The notes: a model not told the origin generated them from the sequence alone. A stretch of 10,580 nt of DNA from Halobacteriales archaeon SW_10_68_16 (GCA_003023485.1 PXSG01000015.1:22257-32836), one strand, 5' to 3'; shown: positions 1-7,843, counted from the stretch's first letter. Numbers and translations: made by a program.

Positions 1-307
1 CGCCGTAGCCCCGCTCGTCGAAGTCGGTGACCCCCTCGACTGCTCGCTCGGGCTCCCACCCCTCCGGAATCTCCGTCTCCTCGCGGAAGCCGTACTTGCG
101 GGGAATCTCGCTGCCGTCCTCGAAAGCCGGACTGGTCAACTGCAGGTCCCCCTGCTGCGTGACGTCCCCCATCGCCGGGTTCTCCGAAGGTGTCGCAGTC
201 CCGTCGCTGGCACTACCCCCGTCGCCGCCCCCGCCATCGCCGCCGCTCCCACAGCCCGCGAGTGCGACGGCGGCCGCGACCGCGAACGCGCGGCGGGTAA
301 CCGTCAT
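1..307 (-). CDS. PEBP-like (YbhB/YbcL type) lipoprotein, C-terminus off window
   Basis: This is the first 102 codons of a secreted, membrane-anchored lipoprotein whose 3' part lies beyond base 1. The N-terminus shows a twin-arginine-like start (T-R-R-A-F), an Ala/Val-rich hydrophobic stretch and the lipobox L-A-G-C with the lipidated Cys at residue 19. A Gly/Asp/Ser-rich linker follows, as is usual for haloarchaeal Tat lipoproteins. From about residue 55 the stretch LTSPAFEDGSEIPRKYG resembles the opening of phosphatidylethanolamine-binding (Raf kinase inhibitor-like) proteins. The diagnostic DPDAP and GxHR-type motifs would lie outside the window, so the family call rests on the N-terminal motif only. 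Its ATG overlaps the stop of the upstream zinc-ribbon gene as ATGA, so the two are probably co-translated. PEBP proteins bind anionic ligands or phospholipids; the role in haloarchaea is unknown. Confidence 0.75.
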   Translation of the reverse strand, partial: MTVTRRAFAVAAAVALAGCGSGGDGGGGDGGSASDGTATPSENPAMGDVTQQGDLQLTSPAFEDGSEIPRKYGFREETEIPEGWEPERAVEGVTDFDERGYG

Positions 308-666
308 CGTCGGCCGTTCAGGAGTCGCCGGCACGTCTGGCGCACCTGGTCGACCAGCGAGTCCGGCTCCCTGCGGCGGTCGTCCTCCCGTCGCGGGTCC
401 TCCTGGGGACCCGTCTGTTTCGTCCGGAGGGCGTCGATCAGCGGGTTCCAGTCCCGGGGTTCCTGTGCGAGGGCCTCCCGCTGTTGTTGCCACCGGTTCG
501 TCGCCGCAAAGGTCACGATGACCGCCTCGCAGTCCTGACACCGGAGGTACTGGTTCTGCCCGGCGTCGACGCCCAACTGCCTGACCGACTCGTGTGAACA
601 CGCCGGGACTGTGCTCTCCCCGGCCGGGGGAAACACCCGCTTGGTCGACGGCGTGGCCTCGTCCAT
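304..666 (-). CDS. Small zinc-ribbon protein (CxH...CxxC), function unknown
   Basis: This is a 120-residue soluble acidic/arginine-rich protein. Cys23, His25, Cys43 and Cys46 (A-C-S-H, then Y-L-R-C-Q-D-C) form a plausible single zinc site around a short beta-ribbon. The C-terminal half (from about residue 55) is charged and predicted helical, with RREDDRRREPD-like low-complexity character. I chose the ATG at 666 over an in-frame TTG at 693 because a TATA-like element (687-698) lies about 26 bases upstream, as expected for a leaderless transcript. The TTG would overlap that element. The stop overlaps the start of the PEBP-like lipoprotein by ATGA, so the two form a small operon. I do not recognise a named family. 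Zinc ribbons of this size occur widely in haloarchaea as nucleic-acid or protein binding modules, but that role is not shown here. Confidence 0.7.
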   Translation of the reverse strand: MDEATPSTKRVFPPAGESTVPACSHESVRQLGVDAGQNQYLRCQDCEAVIVTFAATNRWQQQREALAQEPRDWNPLIDALRTKQTGPQEDPRREDDRRREPDSLVDQVRQTCRRLLNGRR

Positions 667-686
667 ACACCGGAGTATGGGTGCCG

Positions 687-698
687 TTATCAAATAAC
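687..698 (-). promoter_or_regulatory. TATA element for the zinc-ribbon/lipoprotein operon
   Basis: GTTATTTGATAA (minus strand) is an AT-rich island in GC-rich DNA, centred about 26 bases before the ATG at 666. That fits archaeal TATA spacing for a leaderless mRNA. The element is nearly symmetric, so it could also serve the plus-strand zinc-finger remnant beginning near 740. Confidence 0.55.
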
Positions 699-739
699 TG
701 ACTCTCGGTCGCGTGCGGCGACCGTCCGTACGTCGATAG

Positions 740-1022
740 GTGAACCGTCGTCGCGGACGCGTGCACCGAGTGTGGCGGCGCGGTCTACGTGCCCCGGAGC
801 GAGTCGGTCGTCCCCGACTACTGCCCGGCGTGTCGGTCCGACCTCATCGACCGAACCGGGGACCACGCCCCCAGCGAGGGCCGTCCGTCGTCCCAGCGAA
901 CCGAGTCGAGCACCGACGGCAGTTGCTGGAGGCGCATGTCGAGCACGGCGAGGGGATGCGCGTCGAGAAACGCAGCCCGGCGGCGGTCGACAGTCGTCCC
1001 GTCGAAATCGACCTGGACGTGA
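740..1022 (+). pseudogene. Small CxxC...CxxC zinc-finger ORF, apparently frameshifted
   Basis: On the plus strand, bases 756-850 encode DACTECGGAVYVP followed by YCPACRSDL, a convincing four-cysteine zinc finger. This frame has a stop at 741 and no ATG or GTG before the first CxxC; the only upstream candidate start, GTG at 740, is in a different frame. Dropping one base between about 750 and 756 would join the GTG to the finger (MNRR-ADACTECGG). Downstream, no stop occurs until 1020-1022, so the ORF runs antisense into the 3' end of the neighbouring minus-strand gene. Most likely this is a small zinc-finger gene that lost its start frame and perhaps its own stop. A sequencing indel is equally possible. 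A non-ATG start at an unseen codon cannot be excluded. Confidence 0.4.
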
Positions 1023-1342
1023 CAGGGTCCGAGGTCCGAATGGCTCCCATCCCGGTGAAACCCGACCGCGAAGTCCCGCGCCGGTTCGAGCCAGTTGATG
1101 CGGTAGTATGCGTGGTCGCTCTCTGCTGGATACCAGAACCGCACCTCCAGGCGCGCTCGCTCGACGTCGTACGCCGAGCCCAGAAAGGCCGCCGTCTCGA
1201 CGTCGGTGACGACGAACCGGGGCCGACGCCGCGATGGCCGATACCGGACTGTCTCACAGCCCGGTTGGTTCACCAGGCGGTCGTGGACGTCCCGCAGGAG
1301 CGTCCGTTGCGTGTACCGGTCCCGTCCCGCGAGAAAGACCAT
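818..1342 (-). CDS. Unknown haloarchaeal protein paired with the winged-helix gene
   Basis: This 174-residue protein has no signal peptide or membrane segment. It is rich in aromatic residues and Arg/Asp, with readable blocks such as ETVRYRPSRRRPRFVVTD (about residues 30-47), LEVRFWYP (65-72) and YYRINWLEPARDFAVGFH (79-96). The composition suggests a compact alpha/beta fold. I know no named function. The ATG at 1342 is preceded by GGAGG at a good ribosome-binding distance and lies 11 bases after the stop of the winged-helix gene, so the two are co-transcribed. The last ~20 residues (after about residue 155) are antisense to the plus-strand zinc-finger ORF, and the stop sits inside that ORF's codons, so this tail may be an acquired extension. 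A regulator-plus-effector or toxin-antitoxin-like pair is conceivable but is inference only. Confidence 0.7.
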   Translation of the reverse strand: MVFLAGRDRYTQRTLLRDVHDRLVNQPGCETVRYRPSRRRPRFVVTDVETAAFLGSAYDVERARLEVRFWYPAESDHAYYRINWLEPARDFAVGFHRDGSHSDLGPCHVQVDFDGTTVDRRRAAFLDAHPLAVLDMRLQQLPSVLDSVRWDDGRPSLGAWSPVRSMRSDRHAGQ

Positions 1343-1353
1343 CGATGGCCTCC

Positions 1354-1902
1354 TCAGCCCTGCGCTCGGTCGGTGGCGTCCGTCACCCGGTCCCGTGCGG
1401 ATTCGACGTCCGAGTACAGCGCCAGTGCGTGTTCTAAGAGCTTGCGGTCGCGTTCGTTCTCGCGCCAGTACGCAACGACGTCGCGGCGCTCGCGGAGGTC
1501 CCCACTCGACAGGTCCCCGTCGGCCAGCGTCCCTTCCAGTTCCTCCCACGTCTCGACGGCGTAGGTCTCCTGCCACGCCTCGATCTCCTCGGCGATGGCG
1601 GTCAGTTCGGCCCGCAACTCCTCGCGGGTGTTCTCCTCGATGAGACGCCGGATCTCCTCGAAGAGCAACCGTGCGTAGTCGGGCTGGTAGAGCGTCCTGT
1701 CGCCGGCCTCGACCTCCCGCACGCGACCGCGGTCGACCAGCGCGTCGAGTTCCGTGCTGGCGGTACTCCAGGAGACCTCGGCCTGCTCGCTGATCCAGTT
1801 CGTCGACCGGGGCTCGCGGAGCGTCTCGACGACCGACCGCACGCGCTCGCGGGCGCTGGTCGTCTCGGTCCAGGACCGAATGGCTTCGGGTGTCTCTGAC
1901 AC
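1354..1902 (-). CDS. Winged-helix/HTH DNA-binding protein with C-terminal helical domain
   Basis: This is a 182-residue acidic protein starting at GTG 1902. Residues 15-75 look like a winged helix: helices SARERVRSVVETLREP and STNWISEQAEVSW, a recognition-helix candidate STASTELDALVDRG, then a wing ending GDRTLYQPDY. Residues 76-165 form long amphipathic helices (RRLIEENTREELRAEL and so on), probably for dimerisation. I recall similar proteins annotated in haloarchaea as HTH domain proteins of unknown function. It is the first gene of a pair with the ORF ending at 818. A perfect 18-bp palindrome lies beside its own TATA element, suggesting autoregulation. A weak GAGAGGA ribosome-binding sequence precedes the GTG. 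The target genes are unknown; proximity to leuD does not by itself imply control of the ilv-leu operon. Confidence 0.8.
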   Translation of the reverse strand: MSETPEAIRSWTETTSARERVRSVVETLREPRSTNWISEQAEVSWSTASTELDALVDRGRVREVEAGDRTLYQPDYARLLFEEIRRLIEENTREELRAELTAIAEEIEAWQETYAVETWEELEGTLADGDLSSGDLRERRDVVAYWRENERDRKLLEHALALYSDVESARDRVTDATDRAQG

Positions 1903-1941
1903 GGTTCTGTCCTCTCGTGTCGTCTTCTTCGGCTGCTACTC

Positions 1942-1953
1942 TCAAATAATTTT
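1942..1953 (-). promoter_or_regulatory. TATA element for the winged-helix gene pair
   Basis: AAATTATTTGAG on the minus strand is the only strongly AT-rich stretch in the leuD-HTH gap. It is centred about 45 bases before the GTG, implying a short leader of about 20 bases that would contain the GAGAGGA ribosome-binding sequence. Confidence 0.5.
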
Positions 1954-1958
1954 GTGTG

Positions 1959-1976
1959 ATCTCGAATATTCGAGAT
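1959..1976. promoter_or_regulatory. Perfect 18-bp palindrome, probable operator
   Basis: ATCTCGAATATTCGAGAT reads the same on both strands. It lies 5 bases upstream of the TATA element of the winged-helix gene, over the region where TFB would bind. That is a typical place for a dimeric archaeal regulator to act, and the adjacent HTH protein is the natural candidate. It could also form a hairpin after leuD, but no U-rich tract follows directly. Confidence 0.55.
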
Positions 1977-2033
1977 GCGAGCACGGGGTTCGGGCAAAGG
2001 CACTGGGGCCGCAACGCAAAACGAGTCCGCCGT

Positions 2034-2636
2034 TCAAACGCTCTCGACGTACGGCAACGCGGCGGCCGTCCGCTCGACCTTCGCGAGATTGGAATACATC
2101 AGTGCCGTCGTATCCCAGATGCCGTCGACCAGGGCCTCTTTCATCGCGTGGTCGATGTGACCCTCGACGGTGGTGCCGTCGTAGCGGACCTTCTCGGCTT
2201 CGACGTCGATCTCGATCTCGCCGTCGGGGTTCGCTTCGATCCACTCCTGCAGTGCCGTGACCTCCTCGTGGCTGGCCGTGATGGCCGGGATGCCCAGGGA
2301 CTTGCAGTTGTCCCGGAAAATCTCCGCGAACGATTCGCCGACGACGCCGTCGATGCCCCAGCGCATCATCGCCTGGGGGGCGTGCTCGCGCGAGGAGCCA
2401 CAGCCGAAGTTCGAGTTGACGACGGCGATGGAGGCCCCGTCGAAGCGGTTGAGCGGGTGGTCGTTGAACTCCCCCTCCTCGTCCCGGCGGACGTCGTAGA
2501 AGAGGTACTCCGCCATGTTCTCGAAGGTGACCTCCTTGAGGAAGCGCGCCGGGAGGATCTGGTCGGTGTCGATGTCGTCCCCCGGGATGGGAACGCCCGT
2601 GCCGCCGACCTCGGTGATGTGCTGGTCGTCTGCCAT
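2034..2636 (-). CDS. leuD: 3-isopropylmalate dehydratase small subunit
   Basis: This 200-residue protein is the swivel-domain subunit of isopropylmalate isomerase. With LeuC it converts 2-isopropylmalate to 3-isopropylmalate in leucine synthesis (cytoplasm). The signature GCGSSREHAP is at residues 78-87, preceded by the usual PGDDIDTDQILPARFL segment (about 18-33); the C-terminal WDTTALM block is also present. Length is normal for the family. The start ATG shares one base with the leuC stop (TGATG), so translation is coupled. No lesion is seen. A paralogous role on citraconate/methylmalate in the citramalate route to isoleucine is possible, as archaeal enzymes of this family can be bifunctional. 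No leuB follows: the next gene downstream on the same strand is the HTH gene, after 131 bases. Confidence 0.95.
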   Translation of the reverse strand: MADDQHITEVGGTGVPIPGDDIDTDQILPARFLKEVTFENMAEYLFYDVRRDEEGEFNDHPLNRFDGASIAVVNSNFGCGSSREHAPQAMMRWGIDGVVGESFAEIFRDNCKSLGIPAITASHEEVTALQEWIEANPDGEIEIDVEAEKVRYDGTTVEGHIDHAMKEALVDGIWDTTALMYSNLAKVERTAAALPYVESV

Positions 2637-4102
2637 CAGTCCGCCACCTCCTCGACGTCCGCTGCCGAAACCGTTCGTGTGCCCTCGTCGTCGAAAAAGC
2701 GCCGGCAGTCGGTGACCTCGCCCTCGACGGCCGCGGCGGCGACCATCGCCGGACTCATCAGGACCGTCCGGCCTTCCTTCGAGCCCTGGCGGCCGATGAA
2801 GTTCCGGTTCGAGGAGGAGGCACAGACCTCGTCGCCCACCAGCGAGTCGTCGTTCATCGCCAGGCACATCGAACACCCGGCGCGGCGCCACTGGAAGCCC
2901 GCCTCGATGAACGTCTCGTCGATGCCACGCTCCTCGCACTCGGTCCGGACCGTCTCCGAACCCGGAACAGCAAGCGCGCGCACGTCCTCGTCGATGGTCC
3001 GGCCCTCCAGAATGTCGGCGGCACGCTCGAAGTCCCGGACGCGGCCGTTGGTGCAGGTCCCGAGGAAGGCGACGTCGATATCGTAACCGAGCATCGACTC
3101 GCCCGGCGAGAGATCCATGTGCTCTAAGGCGTCCGCGGCGGCCTCGCGGTCGGTGCGGGCCCCGAAGTCCTCGGGCGCGGGCACCGGCTCGGAGACTTCG
3201 ATGACCTGGCCGGGGTTGATACCCCACGTGACCAGCGGGTCCATCCCGTCGACGTCGATGGCCACGACGTCGTCGTACTCCGCGTCCTCGCCGGACCTGA
3301 TCGACTCCCAGTAGGCCTTGCGCTTCTCGAAGGCCTCGCCCTCGGGGACGTACTCGCGGCCACGCAGGTACTCGTAGGTGGTCTCGTCGGGGTTGATGTA
3401 GCCCGCGCGGGCGCCCCCCTCGATGGACATGTTACAGACCGCCAGGCGCCCCTCCATGTCCAACTCGCGGATGGCGGGGCCGCCGTACTCGTAGACGTGG
3501 CCGACGCCGCCGTCGACGCCCAGCTCCTGGATGATCTTCATGATGATGTCCTTGGCGTAGACGCCCTCGCCCAGCGTTCCCTCGACCTCGATGCGCCGGA
3601 CCTTCTGTTTGTCGGCAGCGATACAGCCCGTCGCCAGAATGTCCCGGATCTGAGAGGTGCCCACGCCGACGCCGATTGAACCGAAGGCGCCGTGGGTCGC
3701 AGTGTGAGAATCCCCACAGGCGACGGTCATGCCCGGCTGGGAGAGGCCCAGTTCGGGCGCGACGACGTGGGTGATGCCCTGCTTGCCCGACTCGAAGCCG
3801 AAGAAGGTGATGCCGTTCTCCGAGACGTTCCGCTCCAGCGCCGAGAGCATCTCCTCGGCCTCCCCGTCGCGGAGGGGTCGCTCGCGCTTCTCGGCCTCGG
3901 TGGGCGCGATGTGGTCGGTCGTCGCGTAGGTGCGGTCGGGGAAGGCAACCTCCAGGTCCCGTTCCTCGAGCATCGCAAAGGCCTGCGGGCTGGTCACCTC
4001 GTGGACGAGGTGGAGCCCGATAAAGAGCTGGTCCTGGCCGTTGGGCAGTTCGGTGACCTTGTGTCGCTCCCAGACGGTGTCGTACAGCGTGTTCTGACTC
4101 AT
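2636..4102 (-). CDS. leuC: 3-isopropylmalate dehydratase large subunit
   Basis: This 488-residue aconitase-fold subunit carries the [4Fe-4S] cluster. The three cluster cysteines are visible: Cys350 in FLGTCTNGR, and Cys410 and Cys413 in AGCSMCLAMN, matching the positions expected in bacterial LeuC. Other family blocks are GLHLVHEVTSPQAF (about 29-42), TTDHIAPT (61-68), ACGDSHTATHGAFG (128-141) and the C-terminal SSSNRNFIGRQG (429-440). The ATG at 4102 overlaps the stop of the 67-residue ORF upstream as ATGA. The gene is complete and overlaps leuD by one base, consistent with stoichiometric production of the two subunits. Homoaconitase-type paralogs exist in archaea, but the ilv-leu context supports LeuC. 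Confidence 0.96.
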   Translation of the reverse strand: MSQNTLYDTVWERHKVTELPNGQDQLFIGLHLVHEVTSPQAFAMLEERDLEVAFPDRTYATTDHIAPTEAEKRERPLRDGEAEEMLSALERNVSENGITFFGFESGKQGITHVVAPELGLSQPGMTVACGDSHTATHGAFGSIGVGVGTSQIRDILATGCIAADKQKVRRIEVEGTLGEGVYAKDIIMKIIQELGVDGGVGHVYEYGGPAIRELDMEGRLAVCNMSIEGGARAGYINPDETTYEYLRGREYVPEGEAFEKRKAYWESIRSGEDAEYDDVVAIDVDGMDPLVTWGINPGQVIEVSEPVPAPEDFGARTDREAAADALEHMDLSPGESMLGYDIDVAFLGTCTNGRVRDFERAADILEGRTIDEDVRALAVPGSETVRTECEERGIDETFIEAGFQWRRAGCSMCLAMNDDSLVGDEVCASSSNRNFIGRQGSKEGRTVLMSPAMVAAAAVEGEVTDCRRFFDDEGTRTVSAADVEEVAD

Positions 4103-4302
4103 ACAGTCTCGTCTCTGCCTTCGTTACCCCGCTCGAAGGTGCGCTTGGCACCGTCGGTCGGGGCCTCGTGGACCACGTCCTCCATCGTCTCGGGCTCGAC
4201 GCCCTCTATCGTCCCTTCCTCGTCGTCCTGGCCGCGGCGGAACGTCTCGACGAACGGTTCGTCCGTATGCGGGTTCGTGTGGTCGATGTCTCCCATCTCC
4301 AT
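4099..4302 (-). CDS. 67-residue acidic protein within the ilvC-leuC junction
   Basis: This short ORF starts at ATG 4302, two bases after the ilvC stop (TGACCATG), with GGAGG a few bases upstream. It ends by overlapping the leuC start as ATGA. The protein is hydrophilic and strongly acidic, without Cys, signal peptide or hydrophobic segment. It begins MEMGDIDHTNPHTDEPFVE and ends with a charged RTFERGNEGRDETV tail, so it is probably poorly folded alone. Codon usage matches the neighbours. A second in-frame ATG at 4296 is less well placed. I recall a small uncharacterised gene at the same place in other haloarchaeal ilv-leu operons, from memory and not checked. It could be a subunit-assembly or regulatory partner of IlvC or LeuCD, or a translational relay; no function is shown. 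Confidence 0.75.
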   Translation of the reverse strand: MEMGDIDHTNPHTDEPFVETFRRGQDDEEGTIEGVEPETMEDVVHEAPTDGAKRTFERGNEGRDETV

Positions 4303-4304
4303 GG

Positions 4305-5289
<985 letters not shown>

Positions 5290-5297
<8 letters not shown>

Positions 5298-5949
5298 CCA
5301 TGGCCTCCTGTGTCTCGACCTGCGCGTCCGTCGGTGCCTTGTTCGGGTACGTGACCTTCGCGGTGGGTTCGGCGCCACGGGCCAGCGCGGCGTAGCCGGT
5401 CCGCACCAGTTCGCGGATGCCGAACTGCTCGTAGGCCTCGATGGCGTCGTCGATCTTCCCCTCGTCGCCCGTGAGTTCGACCGTGACCGTCTGCGAGCCC
5501 GCATCCAGCGTCGTGCCGTCGTACATCTGGGTGATGGCGTTGACCTTGTCGGGCTCGTCGCCGTCGACCTTCAGGATGACCAGCTCGCGCTGGACGGCGT
5601 CGGCGGCGAGTTCGCGCACCGACACCACGGGCACGAGCTTCTCCAGCTGTTTCTTGGCCTGGTCGACCCCCGGCCGTGGCTCCTCGATGACGATGGTCAT
5701 CCGGGCCAGGCGGTCGTCGATGGTCGGGCCCACAGTCAACGACTCGATGTTGAACATCCGGCGGCTGAACAGGCCCGACACCTCCGCGAGCACGCCGGGC
5801 TCGTGTTTGACCAGCGCCGAGAGGACGGTCCGCTCGGGCGGGTGCTCGGCCTCGACCTCGGGGTCGATGCGGATGCCCTGCTTGTTGCGCCGTCCCTCGG
5901 GGTGCATCCGTTCGTCCGGGTGTGGCCCGGGGAGTTCTCCCTGTGTCAT
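5290..5949 (-). CDS. ilvN: Acetolactate synthase small (regulatory) subunit
   Basis: This 219-residue protein activates the IlvB catalytic subunit and confers feedback control by valine in characterised homologs. Residues 41-113 form an ACT domain ([20 protein letters not shown], then [14 protein letters not shown]). Residues 117-190 match the C-terminal small-subunit domain (ELVILKV through [17 protein letters not shown]). It is longer than the bacterial 160-residue form because of a roughly 40-residue polar N-terminal extension and a short acidic C-terminal tail. Both are common in haloarchaea. The ATG at 5949 lies two bases after the ilvB stop (TGACCATG). The alternative in-frame Met at residue 15 would remove only part of the extension. 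Confidence 0.95.
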
Positions 5950-5951
5950 GG

Positions 5952-7742
5952 TCAGATGTCCTCCAGGTGCTGTTCGTTCAGCGCAAAACGGGCGTTGTCG
6001 CCCCCGCTCGGAACCATCGGGTAGACGTTCTCCGAGGGGTCGATGATGGCGTCGATGACCGACGGCCCCTCGTAGTTGCGGGCGGTCTGGATGGTCTCCT
6101 CGACATCGTCGTAGTCCTCCAGACGGAGCCCCTGGGCGCCGTAGGCCTCGGCGAGTTTGTCGAACTCCGGAATCCAGGGATACTCCGAGGCCATCCGGCG
6201 ACCCTCGTAGAAGCCGTCCTGCCACTGGCGGACCATCCCGACGGCCTCGTTGTTGAGGACGACGATGGTGATGTTGAGGTTCTCCCGCACCGCCACCGAC
6301 AGTTCCTGGCCCGTCATCAAAAAGGAGCCGTCGCCGTCGAAGGCAACGACCTCGCGGTCGGGCGCGGCCAGTTTCGCGCCGATGGCAGCCGGCACGGCAT
6401 AGCCCATCGTCCCCAGGCCGTGGGAAGTCACCCACGTCCGGGGTTCGGTGAACGTCCAGTACTGCCAGGCCCACATCTGGTGTTGGCCCACGCCCGCCGC
6501 GACGATGGTGTCCTCGGGCGTGAGTTCGTCGTACTTTTCGACGATGTACTGGGGCTTGATCGGGTCGTCCTCGGGAGTCTCGTAATCGAGCGGGTACTCC
6601 TCTTTCCACTGCTTGCAGGCCTCGTGCCACTCCTCGCAGTCGGGCGCGCCGGGCATCGCGTCGTCTAGCTGGCGGATGACGTGTCTGGCGTCCCCGACCA
6701 GCGGGTAGTCGGCGTAGACGTTCTTGCTGATCTCGGCGGGGTCGATGTCGATGTGGACGAGTTCGGCGTCGGGCGCGAACGTCTCGATGTCGCCGGTCAG
6801 CCGGTCGTCGAAGCGCGTGCCGACGCCGACCAGCAGGTCCGTGTTCGAGACGGCGAGGTTCGCGTAGCCCGTGCCGTGCATCCCGGCGATACCCATCGAG
6901 AGAGGGTCGTCCTCCGGGAACGCGCCCGTGCCGGGCATCGTCGTGATGACGGGGATCTCGTACTCGCGGGCGAACCCCCGGAGTTCGTCGCAGGCCTCGC
7001 CCTTGATGACGCCCCCGCCGGCGAGGATGACCGGGCGGTCGGCCCCGGCCAGCGCTTCGGCGGCCGCCTCGACCATCACCGCTTCTGCCTCGACGGGCGG
7101 GTTGTACGTGTCGGGGGTCCGGGGCTCGCCGGGCTGGCGGTCGGTTTCGCCCTGGGTGACGTCTTTCGGGAGGTCGACCAGGGTCGGTCCCTGGCGGCCC
7201 TCGTTTGCCAGCGCCCAGGCGGTGCCGATGTCCGCGCCGACGCCGTCGGAGTCGTCCGCGAAGATGTTGTGTTTGGTGACGGGCTTGGTGACGCCGATGG
7301 TGTCGGTCTCCTGGAAGGCGTCGTTGCCGACGAACTCCGTGGGGACCTGGCCCGTCAGCGCGACCACCGGGTCCGAGTCCATGCTGGCGTCCGCGAGCCC
7401 GGTCACGAGGTTCGTCGCGCCGGGGCCCGAGGTCGCCATACAGACGCCGGGGTCGCCGGTGACGATGCCGTAGGCGTCGGCCGCGTGGGCCGCGCCCTGT
7501 TCGTGGGCCATCGTCACGTGGTTCAGTTCGTCGCTCCGGTAGAGGGCGTCGTAGACGGGCATGATCGCCCCGCCCTGGACACCGAAGAGGTACTCGACGC
7601 CCGCCGCCTCGAGCGCGGCGACGACTGCCTCCGCGCCCGACTCGACGACCGACTTCTCCTCGTCCGATTCGTCTGTCTCGTCCTCGGCCGTCTCGGCCTC
7701 GGCGTCCGCTGTTTCCCGTGGGACGGACGCTCGCTCGCTCAT
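5952..7742 (-). CDS. ilvB: Acetolactate synthase large (catalytic) subunit
   Basis: This 596-residue ThDP enzyme condenses two pyruvates to 2-acetolactate, or pyruvate with 2-oxobutyrate to acetohydroxybutyrate. It is the entry step of Val/Leu and Ile synthesis. The ThDP-activating Glu81 lies in AHEQGAAHAADAYG. FAD/linker-domain blocks are present, and the ThDP/Mg motif is DGDGSF (about 469-474) continuing to VVLNN (494-498). The MVRQWQ segment (503-508) carries the Trp typical of true acetohydroxyacid synthases, which separates it from oxalyl-CoA decarboxylase or pyruvate oxidase. A 30-residue acidic N-terminal tail precedes the catalytic domain. The ATG at 7742 has GGAGG seven bases upstream, implying a leadered transcript. 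It overlaps by four bases the stop of a 10-codon ORF in the leader. The gene is complete and begins the coupled operon. Confidence 0.97.
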   Translation of the reverse strand: MSERASVPRETADAEAETAEDETDESDEEKSVVESGAEAVVAALEAAGVEYLFGVQGGAIMPVYDALYRSDELNHVTMAHEQGAAHAADAYGIVTGDPGVCMATSGPGATNLVTGLADASMDSDPVVALTGQVPTEFVGNDAFQETDTIGVTKPVTKHNIFADDSDGVGADIGTAWALANEGRQGPTLVDLPKDVTQGETDRQPGEPRTPDTYNPPVEAEAVMVEAAAEALAGADRPVILAGGGVIKGEACDELRGFAREYEIPVITTMPGTGAFPEDDPLSMGIAGMHGTGYANLAVSNTDLLVGVGTRFDDRLTGDIETFAPDAELVHIDIDPAEISKNVYADYPLVGDARHVIRQLDDAMPGAPDCEEWHEACKQWKEEYPLDYETPEDDPIKPQYIVEKYDELTPEDTIVAAGVGQHQMWAWQYWTFTEPRTWVTSHGLGTMGYAVPAAIGAKLAAPDREVVAFDGDGSFLMTGQELSVAVRENLNITIVVLNNEAVGMVRQWQDGFYEGRRMASEYPWIPEFDKLAEAYGAQGLRLEDYDDVEETIQTARNYEGPSVIDAIIDPSENVYPMVPSGGDNARFALNEQHLEDI

Positions 7743-7771
7743 GTCCGTCCCTCCTGTCCGTGTTGTGTCAT
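7739..7771 (-). CDS. 10-codon upstream ORF ending on the ilvB start
   Basis: ATG at 7771 opens MTQHGQEGRT and ends with a TGA that overlaps the ilvB ATG (ATGA). The ilvB ribosome-binding GGAGG (7750-7754) lies inside it. No ribosome-binding site of its own is evident, and it holds no Leu, Ile or Val codons. If translated it could couple leader translation to ilvB. The overlap geometry equals that of real junctions elsewhere in this operon, but an ORF of this length can occur by chance. Confidence 0.3.
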   Translation of the reverse strand: MTQHGQEGRT

Positions 7772-7798
7772 GTGTGTGGTGTTCTGGTCTGTCTCTGG

Positions 7799-7813
7799 TC
7801 GTCGCTTCGACGA
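7799..7813 (-). promoter_or_regulatory. Leader hairpin upstream of ilvB
   Basis: TCGTCG-AAG-CGACGA (minus strand) is a perfect 6-bp stem with a 3-base loop in the ilvB leader, about 57 bases before the ATG. It might be part of alternative folding with the hairpin at 7844-7859. No strong U tract follows, so it is not an evident terminator. Confidence 0.35.
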
Positions 7814-7843
7814 ACGATACCGGCCGAAAAGGTGGATCTGTGC

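Noticed and set aside
818..1902. Calling the HTH pair a toxin-antitoxin system
   Set aside because: The gene order and operator fit, but no known toxin motif is visible in the 174-residue partner.
2010..2033. Terminator after leuD
   Set aside because: Only a TTTT tract (2018-2021, minus strand) is present, without a convincing hairpin; too weak to annotate.
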